Assembly (NCBI GenBank): GCA_028682915.1
Contig: JAJRAN010000059.1
Coordinates: 1 to 48,823 of the forward strand
Direction: 5' to 3'
Length of the DNA stretch: 48,823 nucleotides
From: Methanomassiliicoccales archaeon
GTDB lineage: Archaea; Thermoplasmatota; Thermoplasmata; Methanomassiliicoccales; UBA472
Program-made: the position numbers and the translations under genes
The notes under the pieces: generated by a model
The model's input: only the letters and a program-made list of their open reading frames with translations
Told to the model about the DNA's origin: nothing
Database searches by the model: none
Shown here: positions 6,383-13,915 of the stretch, one piece after another
How the letters are laid out: every line of letters starts with the position of its first letter
Numbering within the stretch: the stretch's first letter is position 1

Positions 6383-8866
6383 ATGAGCGAGTCCTATGAC
6401 GTCCGCCTGATCACCGCGACCTACAAGCGGCCCAGCGAGAACGAGCTGATCATCGAGATGTTCGGGAAGACCCGAGAGGGGCTTTCCATAACCATCCGAT
6501 ACTCTGGCTTCATGCCCTACTTCCACGTCTTCGGGGCGAGCGAGGAGCTGGTGGAAGGCCTGAGGAAGGACAAGGACGTGGTCAAGGTGGAGTGGGTCGA
6601 CCTGCTGCACAAGGGGCAGGTCAAGAGGTCCGCCATGGTCACGGTTCGCTATCCTGGACTGGTCCCGGAGTTCCGGGACAAGATCAAGCATCGCTTCGAG
6701 GTGCTGGCCGCGGACATCCCCTTCCATCGCCGGTTCATCTTCGACTTCGACATGGGCGCGTGCATCAGGGTGCACGGCCCGAGGATCAAGAGCGAGCGCC
6801 ACACCACTGACGTGGTCCTGGAGCTGGAGCAGAGGGACGGTGCGCCGCACTTCGAGAACATAGAGGCCTTCAGCCCGCCCCTGAAGATCCTTGCCTTCGA
6901 CGTTGAGAACTCCATCACCGATGGCCACCTCTACACGATCTGCTATTTCGTCAAGCTGGGGGACGAGCTTCGCGCCGGGGAACCCATCTGGGGCACGGAG
7001 AGGGAGATAATCGAGCGCTTCACCCAGGCCATACAGAGGGAGGACCCGGACGTCCTCACCGGCTACAATATCGACGGCTATGACATCCCCACCATCCAGG
7101 ACCGGGCGAGGAAGAACGGGATAAGGTATCTGCAATGGGGGAGGGACATGTCGGAGCCCCGCCAGGTGTACCAGAAGTTCTGGCGCCTCAACGGCAGGCT
7201 GGTGGCGGACGCCTGGTGGGCGGTCAAGAGCGACCTCAAGCCCAAGCAGGAGACCCTAAACGCGGTCTCGAAGCTCCTCCTAGGGGAGCAGAAGCACGAT
7301 GTGGACATGGGCATGAGGGTGGGCTCGGATTACGACCCCAGGAAGATAGACAAGGAATGGCAGAGCAACCGGGACCGCATCCTGGCCTATTGCACCCGGG
7401 ACGCGGAGCTGTCGCTGCGCATCCTGGACAAGGTCGGCACCCTCCGCCGCACCCTGGACATGGCCACGGTCACCAAGCTCCCCCTGGACGACGTGCTGAA
7501 CATCGGCTCCTCCTTCCTCATCGACTCCATCCTCATCCGAGCGGCGGACCGCGCCACCCCGAGGGTGGGCGTGCCGATGACCGGTTCCTTCGACGAGGTG
7601 GAGGCGATCGAGGGAGGGTACGTGCACGAGATCAAGGCTGGCCTCTACCATTGGGTCTGCGTGCTGGACTTCAAGTCCATGTACCCCTCGCTGATCATCG
7701 CCAAGAACATCTGCTTCACCACCTTGGACCCCAAGGGCGAGGTGGTGTCGCCCACGGGCGTGCACTTCCTTTCCAAGGCGCAGCGCCCCGGCCTGCTCCC
7801 GACCATACTCCAGAGCCTGATGGGGGAGAGGGACGAGACCAAGCGCAAGATGCGCGAGGCCAAGAGCCCCGAGGAGCATCGTTACTACGACGGCCTGCAG
7901 CAGGCCATAAAGATACTGATGAACGCGTTCTATGGAGTGTTCGCGTCATCGTTCTACCGTTTCACGGACCGGGCCATCGGGTCGAGCATCACCGCCTTCG
8001 CCCGGGAGACCACCAAGGGCATCATCAGCGAGCTCGAGGCGGAGGGCTTCGAGGTCATCTACTCCGACACGGACTCCGTGTTCGTACGCAGCCCCGAGGC
8101 CAACCTGGACGGGGCGGTGAGGTTCGGAAAGGATGTGGCGGAGCGCTTCTCCCGGGAAGGAGGACAGCTGGAGTTCGAGAAGATTCTCGACCCTTTGTTC
8201 TCGCACGGCAAGAAGAAGAGGTACGTCGGCCGGGTGGTATGGCCCCGCCGGCAGGATGAGCTCCTCATCAGGGGATACGAGACCAGGCGCACCGACTCCT
8301 TCGACCTGCAGACCGAGCTGCTGATGGAGGTGTTCGAGAAGGTGCTCGATGAGAGGCCCGAAGAGGCGGTCAAGATCGCCAGGAAACGCATCTCCGAGAC
8401 CTTGGAAGGCACGGTTCCGGTGGAGAAGTTGGTCATCTCCCGAGGGGTCAAGAACTTCAACGAGTACGAAGACCCCGACCGGCTGGCGCATGTGCAGGCC
8501 GCGAAGAAGCTCATGGCCCTCGGCTACGAGTTCGTGCCCGGGATGAAGGTGTCCTGGATCGTCACCAACTCCAAGCGCACTCCCCAGGAGGTCCAGCCCT
8601 ACGTCTCCGGGACCCCGTTCGAGGGCACCCCCGACTGGAAGTACTACTCTACCAGGCTGGCTCAGAGCGTCGCCCGCGCCACAGAGAACTTCGGCTGGAC
8701 GGAGAAGGACCTGTTGGCAGGGTCTCAACAGGTCGACCTGTTCTCCAGCTCTTTCTCGGGAGAGGAGAGCTCGATCAAGGGAGAGCAGCGGAAGGAAACG
8801 CCGAAGGAGAGGAAGGACGGGGTCAAGAAAACAGAGAAGAAGGTCAACCTACAAGATTTCATGTGA
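6383..8866 (+). CDS. polB: family B DNA polymerase with proofreading exonuclease
   Basis: An 827-residue replicative-type DNA polymerase. The 3'-5' exonuclease has Exo I DVE at 173-175, Exo II YNIDGYD ending at D234, and Exo III Y336/D340 in AYCTRDAEL. Polymerase motifs are DFKSMYPSLI at 429-438, KILMNAFYG at 510-518 (Ala where many have Ser) and YSDTDSV at 560-566. All catalytic acidic residues are present and there is no intein. The C terminus has a charged, disordered tail and ends in KVNLQDFM, which resembles a PCNA-binding PIP box. It follows the GTPase gene with a 3-base gap. Confidence 0.97.
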   Translation: MSESYDVRLITATYKRPSENELIIEMFGKTREGLSITIRYSGFMPYFHVFGASEELVEGLRKDKDVVKVEWVDLLHKGQVKRSAMVTVRYPGLVPEFRDKIKHRFEVLAADIPFHRRFIFDFDMGACIRVHGPRIKSERHTTDVVLELEQRDGAPHFENIEAFSPPLKILAFDVENSITDGHLYTICYFVKLGDELRAGEPIWGTEREIIERFTQAIQREDPDVLTGYNIDGYDIPTIQDRARKNGIRYLQWGRDMSEPRQVYQKFWRLNGRLVADAWWAVKSDLKPKQETLNAVSKLLLGEQKHDVDMGMRVGSDYDPRKIDKEWQSNRDRILAYCTRDAELSLRILDKVGTLRRTLDMATVTKLPLDDVLNIGSSFLIDSILIRAADRATPRVGVPMTGSFDEVEAIEGGYVHEIKAGLYHWVCVLDFKSMYPSLIIAKNICFTTLDPKGEVVSPTGVHFLSKAQRPGLLPTILQSLMGERDETKRKMREAKSPEEHRYYDGLQQAIKILMNAFYGVFASSFYRFTDRAIGSSITAFARETTKGIISELEAEGFEVIYSDTDSVFVRSPEANLDGAVRFGKDVAERFSREGGQLEFEKILDPLFSHGKKKRYVGRVVWPRRQDELLIRGYETRRTDSFDLQTELLMEVFEKVLDERPEEAVKIARKRISETLEGTVPVEKLVISRGVKNFNEYEDPDRLAHVQAAKKLMALGYEFVPGMKVSWIVTNSKRTPQEVQPYVSGTPFEGTPDWKYYSTRLAQSVARATENFGWTEKDLLAGSQQVDLFSSSFSGEESSIKGEQRKETPKERKDGVKKTEKKVNLQDFM

Positions 8867-8887
8867 GGGGGCTTCGGACCTGGGCTT

Positions 8888-9283
8888 CTATTTGCGACCT
8901 TCCCTCTTGGCTTTGGCCATGTCCTCTTTTACGCGGAACTTGACCATCTTCCTCACCAGCTCGAGGGGGACCGGTTCGTCGATTGGGAATTGGACTGCGC
9001 CTTTCGAATGCTTGAATTGTGACAGCTCCTCTTTAAAAGCGCTGATACCAGAAGCCGTCGGATAGAACCCTATGTGCTTTTTTTGAGCGACAAAGTACAC
9101 TAAAACCTTGTTCAACTTGAATGCCGGCATGCCATAGCTCATGACCTCCTGAGCATCGGGCGCCTCTTCCTTGACTGCCTTCCTGATGCTCTCGAGCTTG
9201 CTCTGGATGTCCTTCGGGAAAGTCCCTATGTACTCATCAATGCTTTGAGGTGCCTTCCTTAGGCCTCGGCTGTCCATATTCAT
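8888..9283 (-). CDS. DUF1801 domain protein (YdhG/frataxin-like fold)
   Basis: A 131-residue protein with the DUF1801 pattern: IDEYIGTFPKDIQSKLESIR near residue 15, then APDAQEVMSYGMPAFKLN, VYFVAQKKHIGFYP and a C-terminal KGAVQFPIDEPVPLELVRKMV. The family shares a fold with iron chaperone YdhG and is common in soil bacteria and some archaea. Its function here is unknown. The C terminus is basic (KAKREGRK). It is convergent with polB, 21 bases away, and is probably transcribed alone. Confidence 0.85.
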   Translation of the reverse strand: MNMDSRGLRKAPQSIDEYIGTFPKDIQSKLESIRKAVKEEAPDAQEVMSYGMPAFKLNKVLVYFVAQKKHIGFYPTASGISAFKEELSQFKHSKGAVQFPIDEPVPLELVRKMVKFRVKEDMAKAKREGRK

Positions 9284-9346
9284 CGCCTAGACGAAATCGC
9301 ATTCCCGCGTTAAGAAGGCTGATTCTCCGTGCTTCGAGCGACCCCC

Positions 9347-9877
9347 CTACGCTGTCAGAACCCTCGGTCCTTTCCATTCCTCCCTCAGGACGCTATAAAT
9401 CCAACTGTCCGTCCATTCCCCTCTTATGAAGAAGGTCTTGCGGAGCACGCCCTCCTTAATGAATCCGGCCTTCTGCAGGACTTTCTGCGAAGCCAAATTC
9501 CTTGGATCGGTCTGAGCTTGAATTCGGACCGTGTCCTGGGTAAGGAACACGAAATCCACCATCACCTCCAAGGCCTCGGTCCCATAACCCTTCCCTCTCT
9601 CGCTGGGGATGAAGCTATAGCCGACTTCCAATTGCTTGCTCGCAGGATGCAGGACATAGAAGTAATCGATGAAGCCAACTTTGGCCCCCTCCTTGTTCTC
9701 CACGATGAACGACCGCAACTCATGCGGGCTTGTGAATATCTTACCAACGTCATCCATGTTCACCTGATGCAGGGGATTGTACCTGCCGAAGATCTCTGGC
9801 TGGTTGAGCCATTCCATGAGGAGAGGGTAATCGTCTCGCCCCAAGACTCTGAGATTGACCTTCTTTCCTTCTAGCAT
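9347..9877 (-). CDS. GNAT-family N-acetyltransferase, RimJ/RimL type
   Basis: A 176-residue acetyltransferase. It opens with VNLRVLGRDDYPLLMEWLN, typical of the RimJ/RimL group, and has the acetyl-CoA-binding motif A as SERGKGYGTEALEVM (Q/RxxGxG/A form). That is followed by DPRNLASQKVLQKAGFIKEG, the motif B/C region in which an Asn and a later Gly contact CoA. The acceptor could be a protein N terminus, an aminoglycoside-like compound or another amine; the sequence does not decide. It appears monocistronic. Confidence 0.88.
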   Translation of the reverse strand: MLEGKKVNLRVLGRDDYPLLMEWLNQPEIFGRYNPLHQVNMDDVGKIFTSPHELRSFIVENKEGAKVGFIDYFYVLHPASKQLEVGYSFIPSERGKGYGTEALEVMVDFVFLTQDTVRIQAQTDPRNLASQKVLQKAGFIKEGVLRKTFFIRGEWTDSWIYSVLREEWKGPRVLTA

Positions 9878-10047
9878 TCCGAGCCGCTCCTTGAAAATGA
9901 TAGTCCCGACCCGATTATAACGATTGGGTTCCAGCGTCTCCCCTGCTCTGGATCTCCACTATTTCAACCAAAACAACCCTATGTGGCAAGGCAATCTGAG
10001 GACCGAGAGGGGTGTAGATGCGTTCTCTCAGGGGCTCGTGAAAACGA

Positions 10048-10054
10048 TTAAATA
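10048..10054 (+). promoter_or_regulatory. TATA box for rpl15e
   Basis: TTAAATA, preceded by the purine-rich AAAACGA (possible BRE), in the 279-base gap before rpl15e. Transcription would begin near 10078 and give a leader of roughly 80 bases. The rest of the gap, 9878-10047, shows no gene I can support. Confidence 0.5.
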
Positions 10055-10156
10055 CCTTCTCATGATTGGCAGGAGTGCTCTCCCTTAACGGAGCGCACGG
10101 AGATGTGCCCTTCGCGGGTGAATCCGAAGACCGTTTCGACGGCAAGGTGAATCGAG

Positions 10157-10804
10157 ATGTCAGCACAGCAGAACCAGCCCGCCCCGGAAGAGGGCGAGGC
10201 GAAGAAGGGGCCCTCAGGCAAGGGCATGTATCACTATATCGAGGACGCTTGGAAGAACCCGGACAAGAGCTACGTCGGGGACCTGCTCTGGGAACGCCTC
10301 ATCCAGTGGCGCAAGGAGGAGAACTTCATCCGCGTGGAGAAACCCACCCGGCTGGACCGCGCCCGCAAGCTCGGCTACAAGGCCAAGCAGGGCATAGTGG
10401 TCGTCCGAGGACGCGTGCGCAGGGGTGGGCTCAGGAAGCACCAGATCCACAAGGGGCGCCGCGCCAAGCGCCGTGGCATAAACAAGATAACCATGGAGAA
10501 GAACCTGCAGCGCATCTGCGAGGAGAGGACGGCCAAGCGCTACCCCAACCTGGAGGTCCTCAACTCCTACTGGGTCGGGGACGATGGCAAGCACGTCTGG
10601 TACGAGGTCATCATGGTGGACAAGCACCACCCATGCATCAGGAACGACCCCGTCTACTCCTGGATGGCCGAGCCGCAGCACCAGGGGCGCGTGTACCGTG
10701 GTCTGACCAGCGCTGGAACCAGGGGACGTGGCCTGCACAACAAGGGAAGGGGCGCGGAGCGCGTCCGGCCCTCGATAAAGGCGCACGGGCGCACGGGCAA
10801 GTGA
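10157..10804 (+). CDS. rpl15e: 50S ribosomal protein L15e
   Basis: A 215-residue basic protein of the archaeal/eukaryotic L15e family. Conserved blocks are [51 protein letters not shown] and [15 protein letters not shown], with the C-terminal [18 protein letters not shown]. It has an N-terminal extension of about 23 residues ([17 protein letters not shown]) before the usual start of the family; the extension is acidic and proline-rich and probably disordered. The gene has its own promoter and a long leader. Its stop directly abuts the stop of the convergent THUMP gene. Confidence 0.96.
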   Translation: MSAQQNQPAPEEGEAKKGPSGKGMYHYIEDAWKNPDKSYVGDLLWERLIQWRKEENFIRVEKPTRLDRARKLGYKAKQGIVVVRGRVRRGGLRKHQIHKGRRAKRRGINKITMEKNLQRICEERTAKRYPNLEVLNSYWVGDDGKHVWYEVIMVDKHHPCIRNDPVYSWMAEPQHQGRVYRGLTSAGTRGRGLHNKGRGAERVRPSIKAHGRTGK

Positions 10805-11662
10805 TCAAGCCCGAATCCTTTCCAACCTTTCCTCAATCTCCTTGGGATCCATCCCCACCAGCGGGAAGAAGGCTGGCACGGGGATGTCCATTGTTTTTAT
10901 CCTATCGAAATCCTCGATGGTGTAGCCGAAGACCGCCGCCAAGGCCTTATGCCTCTTGACGGCCTCGGCCATGTCCTGGTCGGATGCTATCTTCAGCGAT
11001 GGGTCCCAGCTCCTCAGCAGCTTGGTAGCGGCCGAGCCATCCTCCCCTATAGCGATGGCGCGGCAGCCGCGCTTCATGATCAGCCATGCGGCGAGCGCGT
11101 CCCTCTCCTCCTCCAGGTTCACCACCACCTTGCCCTGGCTCCCCAAGGGTAGCCCTCCTGGGCCAGGGATGTAGGCGGAGAAGAAGTAGGCCTTCTTATC
11201 TCTGACCTCGGTGAAGATCTCCACATCCGGATCGGTCAGGTTCACCCTTATACCCTTCTCCTCATTGGCCAGGTAGACGGCGGAGCCGAGCTCTCGGCCC
11301 AGGTCCATGGATGTGAAGCTGTGGACCCCGGTCCTTCTGGCACGCACGGCGAAGCTCTGGCCCCTGTGGACGAGTGGCTTAGAGAACTCGGCGATCTTGG
11401 CCTTCATCTCCTCCATATCGCTCGAGCATCGGATGACAGGGGACACGGAGGAGACCCCGAAGACCCGGGACAGCGCGAGGCTCGCCTTCTTCGGGTCATC
11501 GACCTCGACAAAGATGCGGCCATGCTCAGTGGCGACAAGCCCCTCCAGCCCTGAGTTGGCCAAGGAGCTCATTAGGTTGTCTACGAGTATCGACTCGAAG
11601 CGCTTGCGAACGGACCGGCTCTTTAGGCCCATCTCCGCGTATCGTACCAGTATCGACCCCAT
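10805..11662 (-). CDS. ThiI-like THUMP protein with degenerate PP-loop
   Basis: A 285-residue relative of tRNA 4-thiouridine synthetase ThiI. The N-terminal ferredoxin-like segment (ILVRYAEMGLKSRSVRKRFE) and THUMP domain (about 60-165, with VNLTDPDVEIFTEVRDKKAYF) are well preserved, as is the linker GPGGLPLGSQGKV. At the site where ThiI has the ATP-binding SGGxDSxVA loop, this protein reads VNLEEERDALAAW, so the glycines, Asp and Ser are gone. The remaining domain is short but keeps VPAFFPLVGMDPKEI. It may bind tRNA without thiolating it; that is inference. It could be a regulatory paralogue or a decaying enzyme. Confidence 0.85.
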   Translation of the reverse strand: MGSILVRYAEMGLKSRSVRKRFESILVDNLMSSLANSGLEGLVATEHGRIFVEVDDPKKASLALSRVFGVSSVSPVIRCSSDMEEMKAKIAEFSKPLVHRGQSFAVRARRTGVHSFTSMDLGRELGSAVYLANEEKGIRVNLTDPDVEIFTEVRDKKAYFFSAYIPGPGGLPLGSQGKVVVNLEEERDALAAWLIMKRGCRAIAIGEDGSAATKLLRSWDPSLKIASDQDMAEAVKRHKALAAVFGYTIEDFDRIKTMDIPVPAFFPLVGMDPKEIEERLERIRA

Positions 11663-11697
11663 ATCCCTACCCTGAGGATGAGCCCGAGGCGCTGACC

Positions 11698-12042
11698 TTA
11701 CTTCTTGGCCTTCTTGGCTGGTGCTTTCTTGGGCTTCTTAGCTGGCTTGGCTGGGGACTTCTTCTCGTTGAGGTCGATTATCTCGTCGATGAGCTCGTCC
11801 ATCTCCCCGTCGTACATCTCCTCCATGAAGTCGAGGAGGAAGGCGTTGACCACCCTCTGCGCCAAAGCCACATCATAGAAGCTGAGACCGTCCTTGTAGA
11901 TGTCATCGAGGAGCTTGGCGAAGCCTTCCATGAGCTGGACCACCTTCTGTTCCTCCTGATCGAACTCCTCGATCAGGTCCTCGAAGTCCGCCTTCTTCAT
12001 CTCCTGCACGTCCTGCTTAGCCCCCTTCTTCTTGCTCGGCAT
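11698..12042 (-). CDS. acidic helical protein with lysine/alanine/proline-rich tail
   Basis: A 114-residue protein with no family I recognise. A basic start (PSKKKGAKQ) leads to a strongly acidic helical core at about 12-90 (DLIEEFDQEEQKVV, GEMDELIDEIIDLNE). The last 22 residues are a basic, low-complexity tail of KPAKKPKKAP type, like the C-terminal domain of histone H1. The bipolar charge suggests a nucleic-acid-associated scaffold or chaperone, but this is inference. A TATA-like element lies about 30 bases before the ATG, so the leader would be only a few bases. Confidence 0.7.
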   Translation of the reverse strand: MPSKKKGAKQDVQEMKKADFEDLIEEFDQEEQKVVQLMEGFAKLLDDIYKDGLSFYDVALAQRVVNAFLLDFMEEMYDGEMDELIDEIIDLNEKKSPAKPAKKPKKAPAKKAKK

Positions 12043-12070
12043 AGGATCGTTCCCGATTATGCGCCTTAGG

Positions 12071-12078
12071 TATATATG
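12071..12078 (-). promoter_or_regulatory. TATA box for the H1-tail protein gene
   Basis: TATATATG on the plus strand, read as CATATATA on the minus strand, centred about 32 bases before the ATG at 12042. The near-symmetric sequence could also serve the divergent TauE gene, whose start is 75 bases the other way. Confidence 0.5.
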
Positions 12079-12152
12079 GAAGTGTCTGGAGAGCGCTCAG
12101 GGAACGATTATCTATCTGCCGCTCAATTCACCGTCGGAGGCCAGTGGCACCC

Positions 12153-12980
12153 ATGGACCCGGTCATCGCCCTAGGCATCGTCCTCACCGCGGCTGCGGCT
12201 GGGCTATTGGGCTCTCTACTCGGCCTGGGCGGAGGAATCATAATCGTCCCTGCCCTCACGCTCCTCTTCGGCTACTCCATGCAAGAGGCCATCGGCGCTA
12301 GCCTGGTGGCGGTCATCGCCACCTCCACCGGCTCCGCTTCCTATTATGTGGAGGAAGGGGTGAGCAACGTGCGCCTAGGACTTATCCTGGGCATCGCGAC
12401 GTCTTTGGGTGGGCTCATCGGGGCGATGGTCGCCGTCTACACCGACCAGTACATCCTGGCCCTTCTTTTCGGCTTCATGCTGATCTACACCGCGTACTAC
12501 ATGATCCGGAACAGCGACTCCACAGGTATCTGCCCATCTGGTCCCTGCGGAGCTTTCGACCTCTCCTGCTCCTATAAGGAGGAGAATACGAAGGTTGAGT
12601 ATGGGGTGAGGAACCTTGGAAAGGGAATGGCCGGCTCCGCCGTGGGGGGGGTGACCTCTGGGATGCTGGGGGTCGGAGGAGGGGTCGTCAACGTGCCGGT
12701 GATGCGCCTCTGGATGGGGGTCCCTATGCGAGCCGCCTGCGCCACGTCCAACTATATGATCGGGATAACCGCGTTAGCAGGAGCAATCGTCTATTTCCAG
12801 TTCGGGATGATCTTGGCGGGTTTGGCCGCGGTGGTGGCCATCGGTGTGTTCTGCGGCTCATTGCTAGGCTCCCGCTTGTCCAAGCGTCTTCAGGGTAAGG
12901 CTTTGAAGACCGTCTTCTCGATCGTGCTGATCTCGGTGTCTATCCTCATGTTCCTGAAAGCAGCGGGGGTGATGCCTTGA
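12153..12980 (+). CDS. TauE/SafE-family membrane permease
   Basis: A 275-residue polytopic protein of the TauE/SafE (sulfite exporter/DUF81) family with about eight hydrophobic segments. The duplicated family motif appears twice: GLLGSLLGLGGGIIIVPALTL near the N terminus, and GGVTSGMLGVGGGVVNVPVM in the second half, each with the Gly-rich GxGGGxxxVP. Members export or import sulfite, organosulfonates or related anions; the substrate here is unknown. ATG 12153 is chosen over GTG 12144 because GGAGG (12136-12140) is too close to the GTG. It overlaps the DUF1634 gene by 4 bases, a common partner of TauE. Confidence 0.9.
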   Translation: MDPVIALGIVLTAAAAGLLGSLLGLGGGIIIVPALTLLFGYSMQEAIGASLVAVIATSTGSASYYVEEGVSNVRLGLILGIATSLGGLIGAMVAVYTDQYILALLFGFMLIYTAYYMIRNSDSTGICPSGPCGAFDLSCSYKEENTKVEYGVRNLGKGMAGSAVGGVTSGMLGVGGGVVNVPVMRLWMGVPMRAACATSNYMIGITALAGAIVYFQFGMILAGLAAVVAIGVFCGSLLGSRLSKRLQGKALKTVFSIVLISVSILMFLKAAGVMP

Positions 12981-13333
12981 GCATTCCTAGGAAGGAGGTC
13001 GATCGGCTCCTTAACCGAAGTGTGATGCTCGTGCTCCGAGCCGGTATGTACATCAGCCTAGCCTTGCTGTCGGTGGGAGTGATCCTCTATCTTGTCGACG
13101 GAGGCGAGGTTGGCAGCGTCCTCGGGCCGGTCGAGGCGATCGCATCCGCCCTCAACTTGGAAGCCGAGGGTTGGATGTCGTTGGGGATCATCAGTTTGAT
13201 CATGACCCCGCTGGCCGGAGTGGTGGCCGCCCTAGCTGTCTTCGTCCGGGCCAAAGAGCTCAGGATGGTGGGCGTCTCGCTGCTGGTAATTTGCGTCGTG
13301 GCCTTGGCCATATTGGTGAAGCTGATAGCATGA
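12977..13333 (+). CDS. DUF1634 membrane protein
   Basis: A 118-residue protein with three hydrophobic segments: about 13-39 (VMLVLRAGMYISLALLSVGV), 63-87 (WMSLGIISLIMTPLAGVVA) and 98-117. DUF1634 proteins are small membrane proteins found almost only beside TauE/SafE permeases, so it is probably an accessory subunit; direct function is unproven. It starts at TTG 12977 inside the TauE stop (TTGA), giving tight translational coupling. Its own stop overlaps the next ATG in the same way, making three coupled genes. Confidence 0.85.
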   Translation: MSIPRKEVDRLLNRSVMLVLRAGMYISLALLSVGVILYLVDGGEVGSVLGPVEAIASALNLEAEGWMSLGIISLIMTPLAGVVAALAVFVRAKELRMVGVSLLVICVVALAILVKLIA

Positions 13334-13842
13334 GCGGTCCTCCCGGCACGATCTTCAGAGAGGCGCAAAGGCCGAGGCATTGGTACTTCTGGGCGTTCCT
13401 GCTGTTCCTAATCCTTCTCATCTGGTCCATGGCCATTTTCCAGTTGCTGCTCGGGGTGCCATTGGGCGACAATCCCGCAGAAGATTGGGAAATGGCCATC
13501 ATCTTCATCCTGGCTGGTATCATCTTCCCTGCCTTCCTGCTCCTCATCAAACTTGAGGTGGAAGTTAGGGCGGACGGGCTCTTCGTCCGATTCCGACCCA
13601 TCCATCTACGCTTCGTCAGCATCCCATTGGACAAGGTCGTAGAAGTGCAGACAGCCGCCTTCTCGCCGTTGGGCGACTTCGGTGGTTGGGGTATCCGTTA
13701 CGGGGACGGAATGAAGGCTTACACCATCAACGGGAAGCGTGGAGTCCGCCTCACGTACGATGATGGCGATGGGCTGCTCATCGGTTCCCTGAGACCTGAG
13801 GAGCTGGAGATGGCCATCCGAACAATCTTGAAGAGGAAATAA
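13330..13842 (+). CDS. DUF6141-like membrane-anchored PH-type protein
   Basis: A 170-residue protein starting at the ATG that overlaps the DUF1634 stop. Two hydrophobic helices (about 17-40 and 54-76) are followed by a beta-rich cytosolic domain with GLFVRFRPIHLRF, GGWGIRYGDGMKAY and RGVRLTYDDGDGLLIGS, ending in RPEELEMAI. This pattern matches DUF6141, a bacterial PH-like membrane family of unknown role. The open frame upstream of 13330 lies within the previous gene and is not used. Coupling to TauE-DUF1634 suggests a shared membrane function, possibly sensing; this is inference. Confidence 0.82.
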   Translation: MSGPPGTIFREAQRPRHWYFWAFLLFLILLIWSMAIFQLLLGVPLGDNPAEDWEMAIIFILAGIIFPAFLLLIKLEVEVRADGLFVRFRPIHLRFVSIPLDKVVEVQTAAFSPLGDFGGWGIRYGDGMKAYTINGKRGVRLTYDDGDGLLIGSLRPEELEMAIRTILKRK

Positions 13843-13915
13843 TCGCCACCTCGTTGAACTTTTAGATAAATTCAGATAGATTCATATCTCGGTCACGGTT
13901 TTTAGCTGAAAAGGG

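Noticed and set aside
7900-8120. Possible intein insertion site in PolB
   Set aside because: Motifs KILMNAFYG and YSDTDSV are contiguous with normal spacing; no intein is present.
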